DNA from: a virus
Virus record (IMG/VR): IMGVR_UViG_3300028394_002328
Span: 1 to 64,000 of that record
Strand: one strand, 5' to 3'
Length of the DNA: 64,000 nt
Below the pieces are notes generated by a model. The model made no database searches and was not told where the DNA came from. It was given only the letters and a program-made list of their open reading frames with translations. Positions 29,809 through 39,087 of the stretch are shown here, piece after piece. The position numbers were made by a program, and so were the translations under genes. The first letter of the stretch is position 1; each line of letters opens with the position of its first letter.

Positions 29809-30762
29809 ATGACTTACGCACAATATGGAACGGTACAAGCATCTGATTTTAACACGCTAGTTGGTGGTAATCCCACTACAACTTCAGGAACTTTAAATGC
29901 AGTTTGGGCAACAGGTGGCACAAATGCAGGGTATGGTCAAACAGCGGTAGCCAATGTGGCAGCCGGCGGGTCCATAGCCGCATCTAGTCAATGGGCTAGT
30001 TTAGTAAGCAATACTGCGAACGCTGCCTCGCATCAAGGCACCTCTATTACTTCAGTTGCTACTCCTGTATCAGGTGGCACAATTACATATCTTTCCGCTA
30101 TCCCTACAAATTTAACAACAATTTATACTAGTAGACTAAATGCTGCAACACAAGGTTCTACTACATCAAACACTGCTACATATGGTAGTACATGGTCAAC
30201 GGCTATAACATTTACTCATACTGTTACTTTTAGTTCAGGTGACGCGGCCCGTTACTTTTTTAACGCTGGTGGTCAGTTAAAAGTTACATGTGCTCATGCG
30301 AACAATACTGCAGGTATTAACTTATTGTTAAATGATTTAGCAAGTAATGTGGGAACCGTTGCACTAAGTTCTCCAATAACAGGTTCTGTTACTATTGCAG
30401 GTACTTCATATAACGGGGTGACTAAGGTAGGTGGAGGTGGCAATGCGCCAACTATTTCTACAAATTCAGGCTATTATGCATTGGGTGTAGCTAATACTAC
30501 ATTGTTTACACAAACAGCCAGCACAGGCCCAGCTGGTTATCTAGCTACATTTATTAGAGTAATTGCTAAAACAAATGGTACTCAGGGCTCAAATGGTGAT
30601 GTAGGCAACGTCATTACTCTTTATACAATTTGGGACGAAGTTCCAGATGGTTTAACTGCTGGTACAGGTTCTGCAACTACTGTTACTATAGTACCACCCG
30701 AAAATGTTTATTTACCAACTGCTAGCTGGGGAACACCCACAGTTACTGGCACCGTAGTATAA
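29809..30762 (+). CDS. Putative tail-fibre/virion surface protein, 317 residues
   Basis: The product is dominated by Thr, Ser, Gly, Ala and Asn, with few charged residues, typical of phage fibre or decoration proteins. It starts with MTYAQYGTVQASDFNTLVGG, and a WATGGTNAGYGQT segment in its first 50 residues echoes the AGYGQT of the preceding fibre protein, suggesting a shared attachment element. A more globular middle (AITFTHTVTFSSGDAARYFF, then FNAGGQLKVTC) resembles domains in many aquatic phage structural proteins. No signal peptide or membrane helix is seen. It starts 9 bp after the fibre gene, with an AAGGA-type ribosome site. A virion role is likely; the specific role is unknown. Confidence 0.65.
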   Translation: MTYAQYGTVQASDFNTLVGGNPTTTSGTLNAVWATGGTNAGYGQTAVANVAAGGSIAASSQWASLVSNTANAASHQGTSITSVATPVSGGTITYLSAIPTNLTTIYTSRLNAATQGSTTSNTATYGSTWSTAITFTHTVTFSSGDAARYFFNAGGQLKVTCAHANNTAGINLLLNDLASNVGTVALSSPITGSVTIAGTSYNGVTKVGGGGNAPTISTNSGYYALGVANTTLFTQTASTGPAGYLATFIRVIAKTNGTQGSNGDVGNVITLYTIWDEVPDGLTAGTGSATTVTIVPPENVYLPTASWGTPTVTGTVV

Positions 30763-30786
30763 TTTTATACCACTGACTCGTATCCA

Positions 30787-30794
30787 TCTAAATA
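30787..30794 (+). promoter_or_regulatory. TCTAAATA late-promoter-like octamer
   Basis: TCTAAATA followed by CTCGTA lies 16 nt before the ATG at 30811. The longer string TAAATACT is shared with the sites before gp6 and before 56222, which strengthens the case for a promoter. The site opens the second major gene block. Confidence 0.5.
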
Positions 30795-30810
30795 CTCGTA
30801 GGAGAGTATT
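30791..30810 (+). promoter_or_regulatory. Hairpin placing the ribosome site in its loop
   Basis: AATACTC and GAGTATT form a perfect 7-bp stem around a GTAGGA loop, ending directly at the ATG at 30811. The Shine-Dalgarno AGGAG spans loop and stem. It could modulate translation of the 101-residue protein, or may simply be a by-product of promoter sequence overlapping the leader. Confidence 0.45.
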
Positions 30811-31116
30811 ATGGATACTAAAACACTAATTGCAGATGCTAAAGCTAGATTTAGTCATAATGCAGCCAAATCTTATTTGAAAGACAAGTATGACAGCAAA
30901 TTTATTGTTGCTGATCAAGGTGGACTTTGGCGCGCCAATTTAGAAACGATTAATTTTTTAAATTCTGTAACCGATGAAACGGTTATTTTAATTGATACAT
31001 TTAATAATCCTGTACAAGTAAATAGACAGGAATTGAAAGATAAATTGTATGCTACATACAATGATGGTATGTCTAGTTGGTATCAAGAATGGGTTGAATT
31101 AGAGAATAAACGATGA
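30811..31116 (+). CDS. Small conserved-type phage protein, 101 residues
   Basis: The product is a charged, soluble protein with helical ends and a short strand-rich centre: N-terminal KTLIADAKARFSHNAAKSYL, a GGLWRA motif near residue 38, then VILIDTFNNPVQVNRQELKD and a C-terminal Trp-rich helix (SSWYQEWVELENKR). It resembles small proteins that accompany fibre genes in aquatic T4-like phages, but no function is known to me. It opens the modification block, behind a promoter-like octamer and a strong AGGAG site, and overlaps the next gene by 4 bp. It could be a fibre assembly factor; that is a guess from position. Confidence 0.6.
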   Translation: MDTKTLIADAKARFSHNAAKSYLKDKYDSKFIVADQGGLWRANLETINFLNSVTDETVILIDTFNNPVQVNRQELKDKLYATYNDGMSSWYQEWVELENKR

Positions 31117-31913
31117 GAGGTGTTCTCTTATTTGCGTTTAACAGCCCAAAATTTAATTACTATGATATGGCTGTGGCTACGGCTAAACGTGCTAATCACT
31201 TTTTAAATTTACCAGTAACATTAGTTACGGATAATGAATCATTGCCTGAGAATCCTACTTACACTTTTGATAAGGTTATAATCACCGAGCCTGACAGAAA
31301 TAATAAGCGTGATTGGGGAGTATGGATAAACAAGGGAAGATATCGTGCATATGAGTTCAGTCCTTATGATGAGACTATACTCTTAGATGCAGATTATGTT
31401 ATTAATTCTAATAAATTATTAGATACTTTTAATTTACCTACAGATTTCTGTTGCCACGATACTACAAGTTTTTTAATGAATCCTGACGCTACCCAAGAGG
31501 TATTGAGTGGATATAGTTTTAAAACTCTATGGGCTACTGTTATTACTTTTAAAAAAGATATTAGGGCCCGTCAAGTTTTTGATTGCCTTAAAATGGTTCA
31601 GGATAATTTTGACCATTACTCAAATATACATGGGTTTATCGCAAATACTTTTAGAAACGATTACGCATTGACACTAGCACTAAGAATAGTTAATGGACAT
31701 TTAGATAAAAAGGAAGATATTATACCATGGAATTTAGTACACATTGGAAAGAATACGACTATCTATCCTGATACCGATGATGAATTTAATGTAGAATACA
31801 CTGTCATGTTTGATAATTGGAAAAGAGGAAAAATTCGTAAAGAATTTATTACAATTAAAGATACTGACTTCCATGTCATGAATAAAGAAAACATGTTGGG
31901 GTTAATTAAATGA
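31113..31913 (+). CDS. GT-A-like glycosyltransferase candidate with a DAD motif
   Basis: The 266-residue product begins with a Rossmann-like strand (GVLLFAFNSP) and carries YDETILLDADYVI at about residues 88-100, the DxD signature by which GT-A enzymes bind a divalent metal and nucleotide-sugar. Overall length and layout fit GT8-like transferases. It probably acts in the host cytoplasm. It overlaps both neighbours by 4 bp (ATGA-type) and is paralogous to the next gene, which has ESD at the equivalent place. Donor and acceptor cannot be read from sequence; the location between fibre genes and radical SAM genes fits modification of virion proteins or a surface glycan. Confidence 0.65.
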   Translation: MRGVLLFAFNSPKFNYYDMAVATAKRANHFLNLPVTLVTDNESLPENPTYTFDKVIITEPDRNNKRDWGVWINKGRYRAYEFSPYDETILLDADYVINSNKLLDTFNLPTDFCCHDTTSFLMNPDATQEVLSGYSFKTLWATVITFKKDIRARQVFDCLKMVQDNFDHYSNIHGFIANTFRNDYALTLALRIVNGHLDKKEDIIPWNLVHIGKNTTIYPDTDDEFNVEYTVMFDNWKRGKIRKEFITIKDTDFHVMNKENMLGLIK

Positions 31914-32707
31914 GTCAAGGGTTTGTTATAATGGCACAGAATACCAGTGAAGTAGATTATGTGAAGTGTGCCGAAACATTAGCAATAAGTATTCATAAAG
32001 TAATGCCATATGCGAATGTTTCTATTGTAACCAATGATTCTGTGAATTATTCTAAATTTGATCAGGTTATCCCATTACCACATGGTGACTTAGATATAAA
32101 TGGTAAATGGAAACTAATCAATGATTGGCAAGTGTATGAAGCTAGTCCATATGATGAGACCATTAAATTAGAATCAGATATGATTATTCCCCGTAATATC
32201 ATGCATTGGTTTGATGTGTGTGGACAACAGGATATGGTTCTGTGTACTACTATTAGAAATTTAAAACAAGAAATTTCAAAAGTGCGAGGGTATCGTAGGT
32301 TCATTGATGAAAATAAATTACCTGACGTTTATAATGCTATTACCTATTTCAAAAAATCTACTACTGCTAAAACTTTTTTTGAAATTGTAAGAGATATTTT
32401 TGAAAATTGGGAAGATTATAAAAGTACGTTGAAGTGTAACCCGCAAGAGCCAGTTAGCACTGATTGGGTGTACAGCATAGCGGCACACATAATCGGTAAA
32501 GAAAAAACTACTATACCTTCATTTACTGAAATGAGTATGATACATATGAAACAATTTATAAATGGTAACCCAACTGAAAATTGGACAGATACTTTTGTAT
32601 ATGAATGCTTACCTAATCAAATAAGAATACAAACAGTGCCACAAGTTTATCCACTTCATTATCATGTTAAGAACTTTTGTGATAAAATTATGCGAGGATA
32701 TGAATGA
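31910..32707 (+). CDS. GT-A-like glycosyltransferase paralogue with altered DxD (ESD)
   Basis: The 265-residue product parallels the preceding gene: an N-terminal strand with an early Tyr-Val-Lys segment, then VYEASPYDETIKLESDMIIP where its sibling has YEFSPYDETILLDADYVI. The acid pair is kept as E-S-D rather than D-A-D, so metal binding may be kept, altered or lost. The second half has a YFKKS segment at about residue 144 and HYHVKNFC near the C-terminus. It overlaps both neighbours by 4 bp. A nucleotide-sugar transferase role is inferred from the sibling; a catalytically weakened partner of it is also possible. Confidence 0.55.
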   Translation: MSQGFVIMAQNTSEVDYVKCAETLAISIHKVMPYANVSIVTNDSVNYSKFDQVIPLPHGDLDINGKWKLINDWQVYEASPYDETIKLESDMIIPRNIMHWFDVCGQQDMVLCTTIRNLKQEISKVRGYRRFIDENKLPDVYNAITYFKKSTTAKTFFEIVRDIFENWEDYKSTLKCNPQEPVSTDWVYSIAAHIIGKEKTTIPSFTEMSMIHMKQFINGNPTENWTDTFVYECLPNQIRIQTVPQVYPLHYHVKNFCDKIMRGYE

Positions 32708-33033
32708 GCGACGATGTAGTTATTATTTGGGAAGCACCCAAAATCATACCTCCTGAATTTCGGTTATATTACGACGAAAAGGGTAATGTTATTTGCTATA
32801 GTTGTCAACAGTTAGAAGGCAATTATATTGTAATTGATGCATTAACTTATGCTATAGCAAGACCTGATGTAAGAATCATTGATGGAAAAATTTCAACAGT
32901 AGCACCTGATGCAGTAGTATATAAATTAATGCCATCAGATGATGGTACTGCTTGTGCTTCAGAAGATATTAGCATTATTTCAGACGGGTCAATAGAAACA
33001 ACTAAGTGGAAATTAAGAATTTATGAGTTATGA
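32704..33033 (+). CDS. Unknown 109-residue protein in the modification operon
   Basis: I do not recognise a function. The product opens with VVIIWEAPKIIPPEFRLYYD, followed by GNVICYSCQQLEGNYIVIDA and a series of short beta segments (RIIDGKISTV, VVYKL, TTKWKLRIYEL). Two cysteines lie close together (C-Y-S-C, about residues 30-33), but there is no second pair to complete a zinc site. It is soluble, without signal or membrane segments. It overlaps the upstream transferase by 4 bp and the downstream one by 11 bp, so translation is coupled. An accessory role to the flanking transferases is likely but unproven. Confidence 0.6.
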   Translation: MSDDVVIIWEAPKIIPPEFRLYYDEKGNVICYSCQQLEGNYIVIDALTYAIARPDVRIIDGKISTVAPDAVVYKLMPSDDGTACASEDISIISDGSIETTKWKLRIYEL

Positions 33034-33973
33034 TATAGTTGATGTAGCTGATTTAGATTGCGTATATCTTAGCTATGATGAGCCACAGAAAGAAGAATTT
33101 TGGCTCAAAATTAAAAATATGATTCCATGGGCTAAAAGAGTTGACGGAGTAAAAGGTAGTGATGCAGCACATAAAGCAGCAGGCGAGGCTAGTGATACTG
33201 AAAGATTCATTCTAATCGACGGGGATAATATGCCTGATGAATCATTTTTTAATCTTCAATTAGACTTTACTGACAAAGATCCTAAATATCATCAAGCACA
33301 GTTTCGTTGGAAAGCAATTAACGCTGTCAATGGATTACGGTATGGCAATGGTGGTATGAGCAGTTGGACAAAAACTTATGTCAGGGACATGCAAACACAT
33401 GAACACCAAAAAAACGGTGATCTATCTCGTGTTGCTGATTTTTGTTTAGATAGTGCTGACAATTTGTATTGGGCTATGTATGATTGCTATAGTACTACAT
33501 ACCCTAACTATACTCCTTTCCAAGCATGGCGTGCTGGTTTCCGCGAAGGTGTTAAGATGTGCTTGAATCGGGGTGCAGTCCCAACTATAGATGAGTTTAA
33601 AGAAACAGTAGCAAGTAGAAATTTAAACAATCTTACTATATGGCACAATGTTGGTGCAGACGTTGATAATGGTATGTGGGCAATATATGGCGCAAGACTT
33701 GGTACATATATGACTATGCTAACTGCTTGGGAACATATTAATGTGCAGTGGTTTGACAACTACCCAGTACTATGGGAAGAACATAAAGATAAAGACCCAG
33801 AGCGTGAATCAACGTTACTAGGAGTTGCTCTACACGATAAACTTGGATTGCCTATGTGTACTCTAGGAAAAGAGCAAAGCAAATTTTTCAAACGTCATTA
33901 TAACGCAGATAAACATAATTTAGGTCCTTTGATTACTGAAATGGATGTGATTCGTAGAATCGAAGGATGGTGA
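33023..33973 (+). CDS. GT-A-like transferase with IDGDN motif
   Basis: The 316-residue product follows a pattern seen in phage GT-A-like proteins: DCVYLSYDEPQKEEFW, then WAKRVDGVKGSDAAHKAA, and SDTERFILIDGDNMPDESFF at about residues 58-77, where D-G-D-N fits the DxD metal site. The C-terminal half is Trp/His-rich (for example WHNVGADVDNGMWAIYG). It probably transfers a sugar from a nucleotide donor in the cytoplasm. The 'DTERF(I)' segment resembles the start of the giant repeat protein at 57810 (STTEHFWIIN), suggesting distant relatedness. It overlaps neighbours on both sides. Donor and acceptor are unknown. Confidence 0.6.
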   Translation: MSYDIVDVADLDCVYLSYDEPQKEEFWLKIKNMIPWAKRVDGVKGSDAAHKAAGEASDTERFILIDGDNMPDESFFNLQLDFTDKDPKYHQAQFRWKAINAVNGLRYGNGGMSSWTKTYVRDMQTHEHQKNGDLSRVADFCLDSADNLYWAMYDCYSTTYPNYTPFQAWRAGFREGVKMCLNRGAVPTIDEFKETVASRNLNNLTIWHNVGADVDNGMWAIYGARLGTYMTMLTAWEHINVQWFDNYPVLWEEHKDKDPERESTLLGVALHDKLGLPMCTLGKEQSKFFKRHYNADKHNLGPLITEMDVIRRIEGW

Positions 33974-35373
33974 TGAGTAACGAACAAAAACGAATAAAAG
34001 ACATTAAAATTAAAATAGAAAATGAAGTAGGTCCTACTTTTTGTCTAGCCAAATGGCATCATGTCACAATGTATCTACAATCAGGTGAAACACACAGTTG
34101 TTATCACCCTCAACCACACAAAATTCCATTAAGCGAAATAATTGATAACCCTTCAGCACTTCATAATACTAGTGAAAAAAAAGAAGAACGCAAGTTAATG
34201 TTAGATGGTGGTAAACCCAGTGGTTGCCAATATTGTTGGAACATTGAAGCAATGGGTCCTGACTATATTAGCGACAGGCATATTCGTAATGCCAGTATTT
34301 TTACTGAAGAAAGATATGAGCAGACTACCAAAGGTCTTTGGAATCAAAACATAAACCCAGAATACATTGAAATTAACTTTGGAAACGAATGTAATTTTAA
34401 ATGTGGTTACTGTCATCCAAAATATAGTACTAGTTTTTATAAAGAGATTGAAAAGTATGGTCCTGTGACCACAGTGCAAAATCATCGTTGTGATGTAGAT
34501 TGGATGAAACTTTATCAACGTGAAGATGACAATCCATATGTTGACGCATTTTGGAAATGGTGGCCCGAACTTCGCAAAACACTAACCATTATGCGTATTA
34601 CAGGTGGTGAGCCAACTCTACACAAGTCTACATGGCAATTGTTAGATTCAATTGAACAGGACCCTATGCCATGGTTAGAATTAAACATTAATAGTAACTT
34701 AGGAACCAAACCACTACTTATAGAAAGACTATCTGAAAAAGTTAAAAATCTTACTGACAGTGGTAAAATTAAAAGTTTTAAGTTGTTCACCAGCATGGAT
34801 ACTTGGGGCAAGCGAGCCGAGTATATTCGTACTGGGTTAGACTTAGAGTTATGGGAACAAAACTTTCATACCTACCTTAAAAACACTGATAGTCCTATTA
34901 CTTTTATGATTACATTTAATATCTTTAGTGTAACTACTTTTAAAAGTTTCCTTGAAAAATTTATTGAATGGCGTAAAATTTATGGTTGGTATGATGATCC
35001 GGCTAACCCACAACACCGTGTAAGATTTGATACCCCTTATCTCAGAGATCCTATTCAGTATGATATGAATATTTTACCTAAAGAAGAGTTTATGCCATAT
35101 ATGCATGAAGCATTATCTTATATGAAAGATAATACCGATGACACTAGAGCAGATGCGTTTAGTACGATTGAATATGAAAAATTCAAACGTGTAGTAGATT
35201 ATATGGCTGAAACAGCCTATTCAGAGGAAAAATTGTTACAAGGACGTAGAGACTTTTATAATTGGTTCAATGAGTTAGATGAGCGTAGAGAAACGGATAT
35301 GCTATCTATCTTCCCTGAATACTTGGGTTTCTATCGCATGTGTCAAGAAATAAATTCACTTAATCCACTATGA
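33973..35373 (+). CDS. Twitch-type radical SAM protein (1 of 6)
   Basis: The 466-residue product has the radical SAM cluster motif CNFKCGYC at residues 140-147 (C-x3-C-x2-C, binding the 4Fe-4S cluster that cleaves S-adenosylmethionine) and RITGGEPTLHKS, the GGE motif contacting the SAM amino group. An N-terminal region carries extra cysteines (C near residue 17, SCYHP, CQYCW), like the N-terminal twitch/SPASM segments of phage radical SAM proteins. I chose the ATG at 33973, overlapping the previous TGA, over the ATG at 33967 because GAAGG at 33962-33966 is then 6 nt away. It is the most divergent of the twitch members (KWHH in place of PWVH). The substrate is unknown. Confidence 0.85.
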   Translation: MSNEQKRIKDIKIKIENEVGPTFCLAKWHHVTMYLQSGETHSCYHPQPHKIPLSEIIDNPSALHNTSEKKEERKLMLDGGKPSGCQYCWNIEAMGPDYISDRHIRNASIFTEERYEQTTKGLWNQNINPEYIEINFGNECNFKCGYCHPKYSTSFYKEIEKYGPVTTVQNHRCDVDWMKLYQREDDNPYVDAFWKWWPELRKTLTIMRITGGEPTLHKSTWQLLDSIEQDPMPWLELNINSNLGTKPLLIERLSEKVKNLTDSGKIKSFKLFTSMDTWGKRAEYIRTGLDLELWEQNFHTYLKNTDSPITFMITFNIFSVTTFKSFLEKFIEWRKIYGWYDDPANPQHRVRFDTPYLRDPIQYDMNILPKEEFMPYMHEALSYMKDNTDDTRADAFSTIEYEKFKRVVDYMAETAYSEEKLLQGRRDFYNWFNELDERRETDMLSIFPEYLGFYRMCQEINSLNPL

Positions 35374-36626
35374 ATAAAGAACATTTACTAAAAGAAAGCA
35401 AATCATTTTGCATGTTACCTTGGGTTCATTTCACTACTAGTCCTAGTGGTGATGCACTACCGTGTTGTATAGCAAAAACACCTATTGATGAGTTTGGATT
35501 TCATCGTCCGTTGGGTAATACTACTAGAGAAAGTATGATAGAAATTGTCAATTCTAAAGGAATGAACCAACTTAGACTTGACATGCTATCAGATGTTAAG
35601 AATCCTATGTGTTCGACCTGTCACGCACATGATGATTTATTATTGGGAAGTTTTCGTTCTAGTTCAAATAAACAATACAGTAAACATTTTGATAATGTAA
35701 TTGCTTCTACAAACGAAGATGGTTCTTTATCTGAATTTAAGATGAGATATTTTGATATTAGGTTTAGTAACATATGTAACTTTAAATGTAGAACATGTGG
35801 ACCTGACTGGAGTAGTCAATGGGAACAAGAAAACATTAAAAATAATATTTACCAACATAATATTATTAAAAATAATAAAAAAGAATTTTTAGAAGAAGTA
35901 ATCAATCAAATCCCTAATATTGAAGAAGCATACTTTGCAGGAGGTGAACCTCTTATTACAGAAGAGCACTATATTCTGTTAGAAGAAATGATTAGGCAAG
36001 GTAGAACGGACACCGTGTTAAGGTATAATACAAATCTAAGTAATTTAAAATTTAAAAACAAAGACTTAATGAGTCTTTGGAAACAGTTTACAAATAATAT
36101 ACAAATTTACGCCAGTGTAGATCATTATGGGGAACGTGCTGAATATATACGACATGGGACAGATTGGACTGTAATAGAAGAAAACTTTTTATTAGCTAAA
36201 AAATCACCATATATTCAGTTACAAATGAATACAGTGTTAAGTTTGTATAATTATAAAACTTTTTTAGAATTTTATCAGTATTTGTTTGATAAAGGGCTAT
36301 ATTCATCAACAGACAATACATATTCAATATATACTATGAGTTCACCTGAATTTCTTACTTCGAATATTTTACCACAGCACCATAAAGAAGAGGGTAAAAT
36401 TAAAATATTAAAGTTGATAGATATTATGAAGTCTATGGGATTTACAAAAAAACCCAACACTCTACATTTAGTGCAGGGCATCATTGATTGGACTATAGCA
36501 CCTAGCCAAAATACATGGGAAAAATATAAAGAAGAGTTTCAAGTTAATACTGAACAACGAGATTCTCTTAGAGGGGAAAGTTTTGTTAAAACTTTCCCAG
36601 AACTTGCTGATTTAATGGGGGATTAA
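35370..36626 (+). CDS. Twitch-type radical SAM protein (2 of 6)
   Basis: The 418-residue product has the N-terminal pattern FCMLPWVHFTTSPSGDALPC followed by a second Cys and then CSTCH, a compact twitch/SPASM-like auxiliary cluster site, and the radical SAM motif CNFKCRTC at residues 136-143. YFAGGEPLITEEHY supplies the GGE motif. It overlaps the previous gene by 4 bp (ATGA) and is followed at zero spacing by the next. It is closely related to the genes at 36627 and 37853, sharing FxxRFxNICNFKCR and AYFAGGEP(L/T).TEEHY. Members of this type occur in phages without a known substrate; peptide, protein or sugar modification are all possible. Confidence 0.87.
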   Translation: MNKEHLLKESKSFCMLPWVHFTTSPSGDALPCCIAKTPIDEFGFHRPLGNTTRESMIEIVNSKGMNQLRLDMLSDVKNPMCSTCHAHDDLLLGSFRSSSNKQYSKHFDNVIASTNEDGSLSEFKMRYFDIRFSNICNFKCRTCGPDWSSQWEQENIKNNIYQHNIIKNNKKEFLEEVINQIPNIEEAYFAGGEPLITEEHYILLEEMIRQGRTDTVLRYNTNLSNLKFKNKDLMSLWKQFTNNIQIYASVDHYGERAEYIRHGTDWTVIEENFLLAKKSPYIQLQMNTVLSLYNYKTFLEFYQYLFDKGLYSSTDNTYSIYTMSSPEFLTSNILPQHHKEEGKIKILKLIDIMKSMGFTKKPNTLHLVQGIIDWTIAPSQNTWEKYKEEFQVNTEQRDSLRGESFVKTFPELADLMGD

Positions 36627-37856
36627 ATGGCACACGATACTGAATACTTATTAAAGAAAAGTGAAACATTTTGCATGTTTCCGTGGGTTCATTTTATGAC
36701 TACACCAAAAGGCGATGTATTTCCTTGTTGTGTTGGTGTAACCGAAACTCCTATGACTACCCTTACACCTAGCTCTACATTTGAAACTATTATTAATAGC
36801 GATAATTTTAAAAAATTACGCAGAGATATGTTATCAGAAACAAAAAATTCAACCTGCACTCATTGCTATAACACAGAAAAATACACTGAAGGCAGTTGGC
36901 GATCTTTTGGAAATTCTAATTTTGGTTCAAATATTGATGAGGTATTATTGAATACCAAAGAGGATGGAACTGTTAACAACTTTAAAATGAAATATTACGA
37001 TATTAGATTTAATAATATTTGTAATTTTAAGTGTAGAATGTGCGGCCCAGACTACAGCACATTGTGGGCTCAAGAAGAAAATAATAGGCTAAAACCATAT
37101 CATCAAATACCTGTTTATAATTTATCCAAAACTACAAAATTATTATCAGAATTTTTGTCACATGTTGATGATGTAGAATTTGTTTATTTTGCAGGTGGTG
37201 AACCATTAATTACTGAAGAACATTATATTATTTTAGAAGAGTTAATTAGGAAAAATAAAACTCATGTTAAAATAAGATATAATACCAACTGTAGTGTATT
37301 ATCATATAAAGATAAAAATATATTTGATTTGTGGAAGCATTTTGATCATATTGATATATCGGCAAGCATAGACCATATAGGTGAACGTGCGGAATATATT
37401 AGAACTGGTACTGATTGGGGAACAGTTGAGACCAATTTAAAAAAGTTTAATAGCACGGAAAATGTGTCATTGTCTATTAACACTGTACTCAGTATCTATA
37501 ACTATACTACATTACCTTTATTATATGAGTATTTTATTGATTTTGGAATAATTAACAATAAATCAAGTAACAGTTTAATATGTACAACAACACCTGAATA
37601 TTTTGCTTCTACGGTATTGCCTAAAATACTAAAAGAACGGGCTTTGCCAAATATTCTGAAGTTGGTTGAGAAAATGACAACCTTAAATTCGGGATACTTA
37701 ATTGAACCGGCTATTAATTTTACACATTCAAGCAATGATTGGGAAGCACAAAAAGAAAACTTTTTGAAAGAAACATTAATGCGAGATGAACTTAGAAACG
37801 ACTCTTTTGAAAAAACTTTTCCTGAATTGATTACTATGATAGACGGTTCTATATGA
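36627..37856 (+). CDS. Twitch-type radical SAM protein (3 of 6)
   Basis: The 409-residue product has FCMFPWVHFMTTPKGDVFPC then CTHCY in its N-terminal twitch region, CNFKCRMC at residues 132-139 and YFAGGEPLITEEHY for SAM binding. A conserved IDHIGERAEYIRTGTDW segment in the middle of the barrel is shared with both flanking paralogues (there SVDHYGERAEYIRHGTDW and SIDHYGERAEWLRHGTDW), so this segment probably shapes a common substrate pocket. The start codon directly follows the previous stop, and the end overlaps the next gene by 4 bp. Base composition and codon use look like the neighbours'. Substrate unknown. Confidence 0.87.
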   Translation: MAHDTEYLLKKSETFCMFPWVHFMTTPKGDVFPCCVGVTETPMTTLTPSSTFETIINSDNFKKLRRDMLSETKNSTCTHCYNTEKYTEGSWRSFGNSNFGSNIDEVLLNTKEDGTVNNFKMKYYDIRFNNICNFKCRMCGPDYSTLWAQEENNRLKPYHQIPVYNLSKTTKLLSEFLSHVDDVEFVYFAGGEPLITEEHYIILEELIRKNKTHVKIRYNTNCSVLSYKDKNIFDLWKHFDHIDISASIDHIGERAEYIRTGTDWGTVETNLKKFNSTENVSLSINTVLSIYNYTTLPLLYEYFIDFGIINNKSSNSLICTTTPEYFASTVLPKILKERALPNILKLVEKMTTLNSGYLIEPAINFTHSSNDWEAQKENFLKETLMRDELRNDSFEKTFPELITMIDGSI

Positions 37857-39085
37857 TTATGGACAAAAATTATTTACTAAATGAAAGTAAAGTGTTTTGT
37901 ATGTTTCCGTGGATGCATTTAAATGTTACTCCTAAGGGAGATATATATCCTTGTTGTAGTAATGACTACACAGTCCCGTTTGGTAATACAAAGCAATCTA
38001 CTCTAAAAGATGCATTCAATAGCAGTCAAATGAAGCAATTACGACTAGACATGTTGGCTGACAAACCAAACAAGATATGTAACTTTTGCTATAAACATGA
38101 AGAAGCAGGGCCGCATAGTTTCAGAAACTATAGTAAAGAACAGTTTGGTAAGCATTTTGATGAGATTATACCCACTACCCTTGAAGATGGTACTGTTCCT
38201 GAATTCAAAATGCATTACTTTGATATTAGGTTTAGTAATATATGTAATTTCAAATGCAGAACATGTGGAAGTGAATTTAGTAGCCAATGGGGAGCAGAAA
38301 TGCGAGCCAATCATGATCCTAAACATCCCATAGTTATTCATGCTGATGAGAAAGGCAATTTACTGCGTGAAGTATTGGATCAGGTAGAACATATTGACTT
38401 GGCATATTTTGCAGGTGGCGAGCCTACTCTGACTGAAGAACACTATATTATGCTGGAGGAAATGATTCGCAAAAAGCGTACGGATATTACACTTAGGTAT
38501 AATACTAATGCTAGTAATATTAAGTTCAAAGACTATGATTTGTTAGACATGTGGAAACACTTTAAAAAGATTGAACTAAGTTGTAGCATAGATCATTATG
38601 GAGAACGAGCAGAATGGTTACGCCATGGCACTGATTGGGGTCTAGTTGAAAGTAACTTATTAAAATTTAGAGAATTAGATTATATTTCATTCCAATTGAA
38701 CACTGTTTTTTCATTGTTTAACTACTTGACTATTGGAGAATTCTACTCATACCTAAAAAGTAAAGGATTGGTTCGTACTCATGATTGGTATCATAGTTTA
38801 TACTTAGCAGTGCATCCTAGTCACTATAGTGGTAAGAGTTTGCCCAAAGAATTAAAAATTGAGGCTGCAAATAAAGCATTGGCTTGGGCAAATCAACACC
38901 ATGATGATGGGACATCGTTATCACGTTTAGTAACGGATTCAGTTAACTTTGCAAAAGATTCTGATACTTGGGCTGCTAATAAAGAAACGTTTATGATGCA
39001 CACTGGATCAGGGGATAAGATACGAGGCGAAAATTTTTGGAAAACATTCCCTGAATTAAATAAACTACAAGATTTGACGGAGTAA
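37853..39085 (+). CDS. Twitch-type radical SAM protein (4 of 6)
   Basis: The 410-residue product starts within an ATGATTATG, so translation may begin at 37853 or 37859. The N-terminal twitch region has FCMFPWMHLNVTPKGDIYPC and CNFCYK; the cluster motif CNFKCRTC lies at residues 131-138, with YFAGGEPTLTEEHY as the GGE motif. It is a close paralogue of the two preceding genes. The last 30 residues (IRGENFWKTFPELNKLQDL) match the same C-terminal signature in the neighbours (LRGESFVKTFPELADLM), a short motif that may mark a shared docking surface. The substrate is not known. Confidence 0.87.
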   Translation: MIMDKNYLLNESKVFCMFPWMHLNVTPKGDIYPCCSNDYTVPFGNTKQSTLKDAFNSSQMKQLRLDMLADKPNKICNFCYKHEEAGPHSFRNYSKEQFGKHFDEIIPTTLEDGTVPEFKMHYFDIRFSNICNFKCRTCGSEFSSQWGAEMRANHDPKHPIVIHADEKGNLLREVLDQVEHIDLAYFAGGEPTLTEEHYIMLEEMIRKKRTDITLRYNTNASNIKFKDYDLLDMWKHFKKIELSCSIDHYGERAEWLRHGTDWGLVESNLLKFRELDYISFQLNTVFSLFNYLTIGEFYSYLKSKGLVRTHDWYHSLYLAVHPSHYSGKSLPKELKIEAANKALAWANQHHDDGTSLSRLVTDSVNFAKDSDTWAANKETFMMHTGSGDKIRGENFWKTFPELNKLQDLTE

Positions 39086-39087
39086 AA

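Noticed and set aside
33967-33972. ATG at 33967 for the first radical SAM gene
   Set aside because: It would leave no space from the GAAGG ribosome site; the ATG at 33973 overlapping the previous stop is better spaced.
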